A stretch of 9,400 nt of DNA from Rhodospirillales bacterium. Lineage in GTDB: Bacteria > Pseudomonadota > Alphaproteobacteria > MPNO01 > UBA2964. A program made the position numbers and the translations under genes. Below are positions 1 through 5,662 of the stretch, piece by piece. The notes beneath the pieces were generated by a model. That model saw only the letters and a program-made list of their open reading frames with translations, had not been told where the DNA came from and ran no database searches. The stretch lies in NCBI GenBank assembly GCA_002727395.1, contig PBWY01000075.1, positions 1-9,400 of the forward strand. Reading direction: 5' to 3'. Numbering within the stretch: the stretch's first letter is position 1; the number at the start of each line of letters is the position of its first letter.

Positions 1-609
1 AAATTTACAAAGCTTACTGCAGTGGCAGCTCCGCTGCCGATTGTTAACTGTGATACCGATAAAATCATTCCCGCAAGGTTTTTGAAAACGCTTACTCGGA
101 CCGGCTTAGGAATAAATTTGTTTGACCCCTTACGCTACGATCCTGATTCAGGCGAAGAAAATCCCGATTTTGTATTGAACAAAAAGGCTTATCGTAATGC
201 GGAAATTCTTATTGCAGGTCATAACTTTGGGTGTGGGTCTTCACGAGAGCACGCACCTTGGGCGTTACTAGATTTTGGCATCCGTTGTGTAATATCCACG
301 GACTTTGCTGATATTTTTTATAATAATAGTTCCAAAAATGGCATTCTGTTAATCAAGGTAACTCCTGACGAGCTAGAGAAATTAATGGAAGGAGCGGAGC
401 GTGGCGCAAATGCGACCATGACCATTGATTTAGAAAATCAGGAAATAACCAATTCGGATGGAGAAATAGTTTCATTTGAAATGGATTCTTTCAAGAAACA
501 TTGTCTGCTTAACGGGTTGGATGATATTGGTATTACTTTGCAAAAGGAAACTTCAATTTCCAGTTTTGAAGAAAAACAAAAGGCCGCAGAGCCTTGGCTT
601 TATGAATAA
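1..609 (+). CDS. leuD: 3-isopropylmalate dehydratase small subunit (5' end outside window)
   Basis: Small subunit of isopropylmalate isomerase. With LeuC and a [4Fe-4S] cluster it converts 2-isopropylmalate to 3-isopropylmalate in cytosolic leucine synthesis. The frame is open from the first base, and the visible N-terminus (KFTKLTAVAAPLPIVN) is the usual LeuD start minus one or two residues, so the true start lies just upstream. The in-frame GTG at 22 would cut off conserved sequence and is rejected. Family landmarks, counted from the first visible codon, are the NCDTDKIIPARF block (16-27), the swivelling-domain signature GHNFGCGSSREHAPW (73-87) and STDFADIFYNNSSKNG (99-114). The 202 visible residues match the family's usual length of about 200. 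LeuC is expected immediately upstream but is not in the window. A strong terminator follows 24 nt after the stop. Confidence 0.97.
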   Translation, partial: KFTKLTAVAAPLPIVNCDTDKIIPARFLKTLTRTGLGINLFDPLRYDPDSGEENPDFVLNKKAYRNAEILIAGHNFGCGSSREHAPWALLDFGIRCVISTDFADIFYNNSSKNGILLIKVTPDELEKLMEGAERGANATMTIDLENQEITNSDGEIVSFEMDSFKKHCLLNGLDDIGITLQKETSISSFEEKQKAAEPWLYE

Positions 610-633
610 TGCTCGACTATCCGATGCAAATTG

Positions 634-664
634 GGGCGAACCGTTTGGTTCGCCCTTTCTTTTT
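634..664 (+). terminator. Rho-independent terminator after leuD
   Basis: A perfect 9-bp stem GGGCGAACC (634-642) pairs with GGTTCGCCC (647-655) around a GTTT loop. The run TTTCTTTTT (656-664) follows directly. The stem is GC-rich in an AT-rich region, which is the textbook form of an intrinsic terminator. It should end most transcripts coming from leuD before they reach leuB. Confidence 0.92.
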
Positions 665-730
665 GAAATTTTAAGAGGCTCCCATAATCAGCGCTCTTGT
701 GATAGAGCAGCGGTGGAAAAAATAAGTGTC

Positions 731-736
731 GAAGGA
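731..736 (+). promoter_or_regulatory. Ribosome binding site that fixes the leuB start at 744
   Basis: GAAGGA lies 7 nt upstream of the ATG at 744, which is ideal Shine-Dalgarno spacing. The GTG at 726 in the same frame would place this site inside the coding region, and the extra residues (MSKENE) match nothing typical of LeuB. The start at 744 is therefore preferred. Confidence 0.75.
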
Positions 737-743
737 AAATGAA

Positions 744-1856
744 ATGATTGCCAATAAAAAGGTATTGATGTTAGCCGGGGATGGTATTGGGCCAGAAGTG
801 ATGGTTCAGGTCAGCCGAGTTATGAAGTGGATGGAGAAGCATAACCGGGTAAGCTTTGATGCTGAAGACGATATTATCGGTGGTGTATGTATAGACAACC
901 ATGGAGTTCCAATAAAAGACGAGACCATAGAGTCAGCAAAAACTGCCGATGCAGTTTTGCTTGGAGCAGTAGGGGGTCCAAAATGGGATGACGTTGATTT
1001 TGAAATACGTCCTGAAGCGGGTCTTCTTCGCATTCGCAAGGACCTTGGTTTATTTGCGAATTTGCGCCCTGCAATAGTTTTTGATGCTTTGGCTGAGGCT
1101 TCTAGTTTGAAAAGTGAAATTGTCAGCGGACTAGATATATTGATTGTACGTGAATTAACAGGGGGTATTTATTTTGGTGATCCGCGTGGTGTCGAGGATC
1201 TTCCTGGCGGAGGTAAACGCGGTTTCAATTCTTTAGTTTATACAACCGAAGAGGTAGAACGCATTGCGAGAGTTGGTTTTGAACTTGCAAGAAAACGCGG
1301 CAAGAAACTTTGCTCCATTGATAAAGCTAATGTTCTTGAAAGCACTAAAATGTGGCGTGAAGAAGTTATAAGAATTTCTTCAGACTATCCCGATATTGAG
1401 CTATCACATATGCTTGTGGATAATGCTGCAATGCAACTTGTTAGAGACCCAAAACAGTTTCATGTAATTGTTACAACTAATATGTTTGGTGACATATTAT
1501 CGGATTGTGCCTCTATGGCGACCGGGTCACTTGGAATGTTGCCTTCGGCTTCTCTTGGGGCTCCCGATAATTCAGGTAAACGCAATGCACTTTATGAGCC
1601 GGTTCACGGTACAGCTCCTGATATTGCTGGTCAGGGAAAAGCCAATCCACTGGCGATGATGCTAAGCTTTGCCATGATGCTCCGTTATTCCTTCTATATG
1701 GAGGAGGATGCTAATAATGTGGAATCAGCTGTAAAGTTAGTTCTAGATGCCGGCTTACGAACCGGAGACATAATGTCTGATGGAAAAGAGCTAGTATCCA
1801 CAGAAAAAATGGGTAGCGCGGTAATAGAGCAATTGGAAATATTAACGGCGTCGTGA
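744..1856 (+). CDS. leuB: 3-isopropylmalate dehydrogenase
   Basis: NAD-dependent oxidative decarboxylation of 3-isopropylmalate to 2-oxoisocaproate, the step after LeuCD in leucine synthesis; cytosolic homodimer. The 370-residue protein matches the family's usual length of 350-370. Visible signatures are LAGDGIGPEVM (10-20), substrate-binding arginines R98, R108 and R136 (in VRELTGG), Y143 and K194 in SIDKANVLESTKMWR. The metal-ligand aspartates are D226 (VDNAAM), D250 and D254 (FGDILSD). The NAD-binding GTAPDIAGQGKANP block lies at 289-302. The start is ATG 744, chosen by its ribosome binding site; GTG 726 is the alternative. leuB is separated from leuD by a strong terminator, so it may use its own promoter. 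A CATAAT sequence at 683-688 could be a -10 box, but I see no convincing -35. A weak TTACAA/TTGTAA inverted repeat (1857-1877) follows the stop with no U-run. Confidence 0.98.
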   Translation: MIANKKVLMLAGDGIGPEVMVQVSRVMKWMEKHNRVSFDAEDDIIGGVCIDNHGVPIKDETIESAKTADAVLLGAVGGPKWDDVDFEIRPEAGLLRIRKDLGLFANLRPAIVFDALAEASSLKSEIVSGLDILIVRELTGGIYFGDPRGVEDLPGGGKRGFNSLVYTTEEVERIARVGFELARKRGKKLCSIDKANVLESTKMWREEVIRISSDYPDIELSHMLVDNAAMQLVRDPKQFHVIVTTNMFGDILSDCASMATGSLGMLPSASLGAPDNSGKRNALYEPVHGTAPDIAGQGKANPLAMMLSFAMMLRYSFYMEEDANNVESAVKLVLDAGLRTGDIMSDGKELVSTEKMGSAVIEQLEILTAS

Positions 1857-1926
1857 TTACAAAACTTCTTGTTGTAATGATTTGAAAAACATAAAGTTGG
1901 TTCATTAACCTTTGGAGCTTTTAACG

Positions 1927-2100
1927 ATGAAATATATTTTAGGGGTTCTGACCTTAGGTCTTTTTATGAGTACGAATTTAACCCCAGTTACAGCTTGTAG
2001 CGGGACACATAGTAAAGCTGCCCATTCCTCCAAGATGGGTGGCGATAAGTTGTCACCTGCGATAACAACTAAACCCGTATTGAGGAAAAAAAAGGATTGA
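1927..2100 (+). CDS. Small lipoprotein-like or secreted peptide, function unknown
   Basis: A 57-residue reading frame that I do not recognise. It starts at ATG 1927, with GGAG (1914-1917) 9 nt upstream; an in-frame TTG at 1912 is less likely. The N-terminus has Lys2, then a hydrophobic stretch (residues 4-14, ILGVLTLGLFM), then a lipobox-like V21-T22-A23-C24. This fits a lipoprotein signal peptide with Cys24 as lipidated residue, or signal peptidase I cleavage after Ala23. The mature part would be about 34 residues, rich in Ser, Lys and His and ending in a basic tail (RKKKD). Its only cysteine is Cys24. It lies 70 nt after leuB and 140 nt before asd on the same strand. The ribosome binding site and signal-peptide layout suggest a real gene, but no function can be assigned. 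A chance frame remains possible. Confidence 0.6.
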   Translation: MKYILGVLTLGLFMSTNLTPVTACSGTHSKAAHSSKMGGDKLSPAITTKPVLRKKKD

Positions 2101-2126
2101 AATAAATAGGTTGGCGTTTTGATTTA

Positions 2127-2156
2127 TTTACTAACAGAGATTCAATTTATTATAAA
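2127..2156 (+). promoter_or_regulatory. Possible promoter for asd
   Basis: TTTACT (2127-2132; 4 of 6 matches to TTGACA), an 18-nt spacer and TATAAA (2151-2156; 5 of 6 matches to TATAAT) lie in an AT-rich gap. About 75-80 nt of leader would precede the asd start. No known riboswitch is recognisable in that leader (2164-2240). The call rests on box similarity only. Confidence 0.3.
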
Positions 2157-2240
2157 ATTTAATGTCTTAGAGTTTATTGAAGTCAACCAGGGCAAAGCAT
2201 AGTCGGTTACGTTGTCAGGCCCGATAAATAGGAAAATATT

Positions 2241-3314
2241 ATGGGTTATAAAGTAGCTGTTGTAGGTGCAACTGGCAATGTGGGTCGTGAAATTTTACAA
2301 ACTCTTTCAGAAAGAGCATTTCCAATCGATGAAATTGTGGCCCTTGCTTCTCAGAGATCGTCAGGCCGGGAAGTCTCATTCGGTGAAAAGGATATTTTGA
2401 AAGTTAAGCCATTAGAAGGCTTTGATTTCGGGGGTTTCGATGTTGGTTTGTTTTCTCCAGGGTCTAAAGTCTCTGCAAAATATGCTCCAAAGGCCGCAAA
2501 GGCAGGATGTGTTGTCATTGATAACACCTCTGAATTTCGAATGGACCCAGACGTTCCACTAATAATTCCCGAAGTTAATGCCGACGCAATTAAGCTGCAT
2601 AGTAGAAGAAACATAATAGCTAATCCCAACTGTTCTACTATCCAAATGGTTATCGCGTTAAAGCCCTTGCATGACGCGGCAAAAATCAAAAGGGTAGTTG
2701 TTTCAACCTATCAGTCTGTTTCTGGAGCCGGTAAAGTTGCAATGGATGAATTGTTTAATCAGACACGAGGAATCTTTGTAAACGATCAAATCAATCCAAA
2801 AAATTTTACCAAACAGATAGCTTTTAATGTTATCCCGCATATTGATGTCTTTATGGATGGTGGGGACACTAAGGAAGAGTGGAAAATGCGCGTAGAGACA
2901 AATAAAATCCTTGATCCGGACATTAAGGTCAATGCGACTTGTGTTCGTGTTCCGGTATTTGTCGGTCACGCAGAATCGGTTAATGTGGAGTTATTTAATG
3001 AACTGTCTTTGGAGCAAGTACGGGGTCTACTTAGGGCTATGCCTGGGGTGACTGTCATTGATCATAGAAAGGATGAAGGCTATGTCACACCAGCTGAATG
3101 TTCTGGAGATGACATGGTCTATGTAAGCAGGATTCGTAAGGATAGCACCGTAAAACATGGTTTTTCATTTTGGTGTGTGTCTGATAATTTGCGGAAGGGA
3201 GCAGCGCTCAATGCGGTGCAGATAGCAGAGCATCTTTTTGGTGTACAACCGATTGAAACAGATGATTCAGCTGATAACTTTCTCAGTATGTCAGTAAAAA
3301 CATCGGTTAAGTAG
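2241..3314 (+). CDS. asd: Aspartate-semialdehyde dehydrogenase
   Basis: NADPH-dependent reduction of aspartyl phosphate to aspartate semialdehyde, the branch point to lysine, diaminopimelate, threonine and methionine; cytosolic. The N-terminal nucleotide-binding motif is VVGATGNVG (7-15). The catalytic cysteine is C131 in NPNCSTIQ, and Q158 lies in TYQSVSGAG. R236 and the acid-base H243 (VGHAES) complete the active site. R100 in SEFRMD is a phosphate-binding candidate. The C-terminal helix carries NLRKGAALNAVQIAE (316-330). At 357 residues it is slightly longer than the usual 335-345, because of a polar tail after about residue 338. AGGA (2230-2233) lies 7 nt before the ATG. asd stands alone, with 140 nt before it and 226 nt after, and shows no obvious intrinsic terminator. 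Confidence 0.97.
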   Translation: MGYKVAVVGATGNVGREILQTLSERAFPIDEIVALASQRSSGREVSFGEKDILKVKPLEGFDFGGFDVGLFSPGSKVSAKYAPKAAKAGCVVIDNTSEFRMDPDVPLIIPEVNADAIKLHSRRNIIANPNCSTIQMVIALKPLHDAAKIKRVVVSTYQSVSGAGKVAMDELFNQTRGIFVNDQINPKNFTKQIAFNVIPHIDVFMDGGDTKEEWKMRVETNKILDPDIKVNATCVRVPVFVGHAESVNVELFNELSLEQVRGLLRAMPGVTVIDHRKDEGYVTPAECSGDDMVYVSRIRKDSTVKHGFSFWCVSDNLRKGAALNAVQIAEHLFGVQPIETDDSADNFLSMSVKTSVK

Positions 3315-3435
3315 ATGAGCTAAAACTCCTTGAAAAGATTTTAGTAAAGGTTTCATTAAGGCTATTTATAAAAAACCCCGACTTTTTAGGCAGTAAAACA
3401 TTTATATCTCGTGAAGGTATTTAGATCGCGAATAG

Positions 3436-3465
3436 TTGACTTTGAAAAATATTTTTCATTAAGAA
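3436..3465 (+). promoter_or_regulatory. Possible promoter for the CoA-ester lyase gene
   Basis: TTGACT (3436-3441) is a 5 of 6 match to the -35 consensus. The best -10 options are poor: ATTAAG at spacing 16, or TAAGAA at spacing 18. A TATAAA at 3518-3523 has no -35 partner and sits too close to the start codon to leave room for the ribosome binding site. The rest of the 226-nt gap holds nothing else I can name. Confidence 0.25.
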
Positions 3466-3540
3466 ATCAATTTTATTTACCAAGGAAATTAAGCGACTTA
3501 TTTATGCGTTGATAAATTATAAATTAACTCGGAGTCTGTT

Positions 3541-4437
3541 ATGACTAATATAGCTAAACTAGTTGATCGTCCTCGCCGAAGCGCTATGTATACCCCGGGG
3601 GCAAATGTTAGAGCTTTAGAAAAAGGTCGTGAAGTCCCAGCCGATATTCTAATACTAGATCTCGAAGATGGGGTGTCACCAGAATCAAAAAGATCGGCTC
3701 GCGAGAATATTCTGCGCGTACTTGATGAGGGAGGTTACGGTGCACGAGAAATAGGCGTCAGGATTAACGGGGTTAATAGTGAGTGGTATGAAGAAGATGT
3801 TGAGGCCATTGCCGGCTCTTCCGCCAATATGATTGTTTTTCCAAAAGTAGAGATGGCAGAGAATATTGAAAATCTTGTAAATCTTATGGAGAAAAAAAAT
3901 GCGCCTTCTGAAATGGGAATATGGTGCATGATAGAAACGGCGCGGGGAGTACTGAATGCAAATATGATTGCAGCTGCGCATGAAAAGGTTGAAGCGCTGC
4001 TTATTGGTTCGGCTGATTTGACAAAGGATTTAAGAGCCCAACATTTAAAAAACCGTATGCCTTTGATTACAAGTATTCAGCTTTGTATTTTGGCAGCCCG
4101 GGCTAATGGACTAACTATTCTTGACAGCCCTTTCTTCGATTTAACTGACGATGAGGGTTTTCTTGACTCCTGTCGGCAAGGACGAGAAATGGGATTTGAT
4201 GGGAAAACGTTGCTCCACCCTAAAACGATAGACGGGGCAAATAAAATTTTTGGTCCTTCAGACCAAGAGATTGCTTGGGCCGGAAAAATAAAGGCGGCCC
4301 ATGATGCAGCCGTCGCAGAAGGCAAAGGTGTGACACTTGTAGACGGTCAACTAATAGAGGCCTTACACGTCGAAGAGGCACAAAGGTTGGTTCGTATGGC
4401 AAATCTTATCAAGCAAATGGATAGGAATAGTGATTAG
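3541..4437 (+). CDS. CoA-ester lyase (HpcH/HpaI aldolase, CitE-like; malyl- or citramalyl-CoA lyase type)
   Basis: A Mg2+-dependent TIM-barrel lyase of the CitE-like superfamily. Members cleave or form malyl-CoA, methylmalyl-CoA or citramalyl-CoA, giving acetyl- or propionyl-CoA plus glyoxylate or pyruvate. Motifs in its 298 residues are RRSAMYTPG (12-20), ILDLEDGVSPE (38-48), VRINGVNSEW (73-82), IETARGVLNA (131-140; E132 likely metal ligand), LLIGSADLTKDL (153-164; D159 likely metal ligand), DSPFFDLTDDEGF (195-207) and GFDGKTLLHPKTID (218-231). The C-terminal segment reads VDGQLIEALHVEEA (267-280), where the better-known malyl-CoA lyases have an aspartate at the Glu position. No MaoC-type hydratase, citrate lyase alpha or gamma subunit, or other ethylmalonyl-CoA pathway gene is in view. 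A stand-alone malyl- or citramalyl-CoA lyase is therefore likelier than true citrate lyase. GGAG (3531-3534) precedes the ATG by 6 nt. Family certain, substrate not. Confidence 0.88.
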   Translation: MTNIAKLVDRPRRSAMYTPGANVRALEKGREVPADILILDLEDGVSPESKRSARENILRVLDEGGYGAREIGVRINGVNSEWYEEDVEAIAGSSANMIVFPKVEMAENIENLVNLMEKKNAPSEMGIWCMIETARGVLNANMIAAAHEKVEALLIGSADLTKDLRAQHLKNRMPLITSIQLCILAARANGLTILDSPFFDLTDDEGFLDSCRQGREMGFDGKTLLHPKTIDGANKIFGPSDQEIAWAGKIKAAHDAAVAEGKGVTLVDGQLIEALHVEEAQRLVRMANLIKQMDRNSD

Positions 4438-4565
4438 TCTGCAAAAGTTGTAATCTTTAATATTATGAAAAGATTTTCGGACATCCTGTAGATCAAAAAT
4501 TATTTAATTTAGGAGTTGATAAAAGGTCGTTACTAGAGAGCTAATAATGCGCAGATAATTTTGCT

Positions 4566-4582
4566 TAAGTTTTAAAAACTTA
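4566..4582. repeat. Perfect 17-nt palindrome
   Basis: TAAGTTTTAAAAACTTA has 8-nt arms mirrored around one central A. It overlaps the first DnaA-box-like 9-mer by 3 nt. It is too tight to form an RNA hairpin with a normal loop, so a protein-binding site or simple AT-rich chance is more plausible than a terminator. Confidence 0.6.
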
Positions 4583-4732
4583 TCCACGTTGTTGTTAGTT
4601 GATTTATTCACTGTAAATTGGCTCTAAAATTGGTAGTTTTCTTGTGAATAAGATAAATTTTCTATCATTATTCCTAGCATCATCGTTGGGGTTTTCAGAA
4701 ATAATAGGGTTTTAGGTAGCGAGTTATTTACA
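4580..4732. promoter_or_regulatory. Cluster of DnaA-box-like 9-mers
   Basis: Against the DnaA-box consensus TTATNCACA there are four sites. TTATCCACG (4580-4588, plus strand) and TTATTCACT (4604-4612, plus) each have one mismatch at the last base. TTATTCACA read on the minus strand (4643-4651) is an exact match. TTATTTACA (4724-4732, plus) has one internal mismatch. Three fall within 72 bp. They may bind DnaA for gene regulation, mark a replication origin, or be chance in AT-rich DNA. Confidence 0.35.
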
Positions 4733-4791
4733 AGTTGTGGCGATAAAAATTAGCTCCCTTTATATTTTTAAATACAATTTCGACCACCTAA

Positions 4792-4820
4792 TTGACTAGT
4801 AGTGTATGTAGGGCTAAATA
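4792..4820 (+). promoter_or_regulatory. Probable promoter of the sdhCDAB operon
   Basis: TTGACT (4792-4797; 5 of 6) is followed after 17 nt by TAAATA (4815-4820; 3 of 6). AATAAT at 4817-4822 is a better -10 (5 of 6) but at spacing 19. A second, isolated -10-like TATAAA lies at 4851-4856. Either start would leave a short leader containing AGGA (4871-4874), 8 nt before the sdhC ATG. Confidence 0.4.
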
Positions 4821-4826
4821 ATTTAG
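4814..4826. repeat. 13-nt palindrome over the sdh -10 region
   Basis: CTAAATAATTTAG is a perfect inverted repeat (6-nt arms around a central A) and overlaps both candidate -10 boxes of the sdh promoter. It is placed where a repressor operator would be. It also shares its left edge with the first copy of a GGGCTAA repeat (4811-4817), which recurs at 4843-4849. Confidence 0.4.
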
Positions 4827-4882
4827 TTAGAACTTGGCCATTGGGCTAAGTATAAATTAAACGTCTAAATAGGAAGAGTATA

Positions 4883-5281
4883 ATGGATCCGCGAGGACGC
4901 CCGCTTTCTCCGCATCTTCAGGTATATAAGCCTCAGCTAACATCAGTTCTTTCTATCCTTCATCGCATAACAGGTGTTGTTATGGCATTTGGGACATTTG
5001 TTTTTGTCTGGTGGTTAGTGGCTGTCGCGTTAGGTGGGGAAGCTTATTCAATACTTCAGGATATTTTTAGTACTTGGTTTGGACGACTTTTATTATTTGG
5101 TTGGTCCTTTGCGTTATTCTACCACCTATGTAACGGTATAAGACACTTATTTTGGGACATTGGAAAAGGTTTTGACTTAACTACTGCATACCGCTCGGGT
5201 TGGATTGTTATAACAAGTGCTACAGTTTTAACCTTCGTTGTATGGATTTGTGCGTATACATCGATAGGGAAGTTACTATGA
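4883..5281 (+). CDS. sdhC: Succinate dehydrogenase cytochrome b556 subunit
   Basis: One of the two membrane anchors of complex II. With SdhD it binds haem b and the quinone site, and passes electrons from SdhB to ubiquinone in the inner membrane. The 132-residue protein begins with the alphaproteobacterial signature RPLSPHLQVY (6-15). S24 and R28 in SILHRITG correspond to the quinone-site Ser27 and Arg31 of E. coli SdhC. H81 in FYHLCNGIRHLFWD corresponds to the haem ligand His84. Three membrane helices are visible, at about 29-50, 67-88 and 106-127. AGGA (4871-4874) precedes the ATG by 8 nt. It is the first gene of the operon, and its TGA stop overlaps the sdhD ATG by 4 nt (ATGA at 5278-5281), which suggests translational coupling of the two anchors. 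Confidence 0.96.
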   Translation: MDPRGRPLSPHLQVYKPQLTSVLSILHRITGVVMAFGTFVFVWWLVAVALGGEAYSILQDIFSTWFGRLLLFGWSFALFYHLCNGIRHLFWDIGKGFDLTTAYRSGWIVITSATVLTFVVWICAYTSIGKLL

Positions 5282-5658
5282 ATTTACGCGGTTACAGTCA
5301 AAAATTAAGGGCTTTGGTATTTACAAAGGGTGGCGTTGCGCATTGGTGGGCCCAAAGATTTACCGCAGTTCTGCTTTTGCCTCTATTGATATGGCTTGTA
5401 GTAAATATACTCTATCTGTTTAGTGCAGATATTCAGGTCGTCAGCGAATGGATTGGCAGTCCTGTAAACGCAATTCTTCTAACTTTGTTCACCCTAGTTT
5501 TATTTCATCATGCTCAGCTTGGATTACAGGTTGTAATTGAAGATTACATTCATACATTTTGGCTGAGATCTTTTGCCATTGTTTCGGTCAAACTATCGCT
5601 AGCTATACTATGCATACTTTGTCTGGGTTCTATTATTAAAATTGTATTATTAGGTTAA
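5278..5658 (+). CDS. sdhD: Succinate dehydrogenase hydrophobic membrane anchor subunit
   Basis: Second membrane anchor of complex II, partner of SdhC in quinone and haem binding. Start ATG 5278 gives 126 residues beginning MNLRGYSQ and overlaps the sdhC stop. AGGGA (5266-5270) lies 7 nt upstream. The frame stays open upstream to 5200, but that would run deep into sdhC and add unrelated residues. Key residues lie in the block HHAQLGLQVVIEDYIH (77-92): a His in the haem-ligand region, and D89-Y90, matching the quinone-site Asp82-Tyr83 of E. coli SdhD. Helices lie at about 27-49, 61-84 and 98-123. The N-terminal segment has the usual HWWAQRFTA motif (22-30). Only 4 nt separate its stop from sdhA. 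Confidence 0.95.
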   Translation: MNLRGYSQKLRALVFTKGGVAHWWAQRFTAVLLLPLLIWLVVNILYLFSADIQVVSEWIGSPVNAILLTLFTLVLFHHAQLGLQVVIEDYIHTFWLRSFAIVSVKLSLAILCILCLGSIIKIVLLG

Positions 5659-5662
5659 TATT

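Larger units (their letters stand above)
4438..4882 (+). other. AT-rich gene-free gap between the CoA-ester lyase and sdhC
   Basis: This 445-nt stretch (about 30% G+C by hand count over 4441-4860) has no credible reading frame on either strand. It opens with a weak AT-rich hairpin, AATCTTT (4452-4458) with AAAGATT (4469-4475), which could be a poor terminator. The middle has four DnaA-box-like 9-mers and a 17-nt perfect palindrome. The last 100 nt hold the probable sdh promoter with a second palindrome and a direct repeat. I recognise no known non-coding RNA in it. Confidence 0.6.

Noticed and set aside
476..742. 88-codon plus-strand frame across the leuD end and the spacer
   Set aside because: It overlaps leuD in another frame, runs through the terminator hairpin, has no ribosome binding site and shows no recognisable protein features.
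2157..2240. Riboswitch or attenuator in the asd leader
   Set aside because: Only short, poorly paired inverted repeats are visible, with no terminator and no match to lysine, SAM or other riboswitch cores that I can recognise.
3331..3342. TGAAAAGATTTT repeated at 4466-4477
   Set aside because: A 12-nt low-complexity AT-rich match in two intergenic regions is easily explained by chance and has no shared context.
3370..3389. TAAAAA/TTTTTA inverted repeat after asd as a possible terminator
   Set aside because: The stem would be only six A-T pairs with the C-rich part in the loop, and no U-run follows, so it would not be stable.
4491..4503. Possible IHF site (GATCAA followed by an AT-rich run)
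   Set aside because: It mismatches the WATCAA-N4-TTR consensus at the first base and in the TTR half, so it is not supportable.
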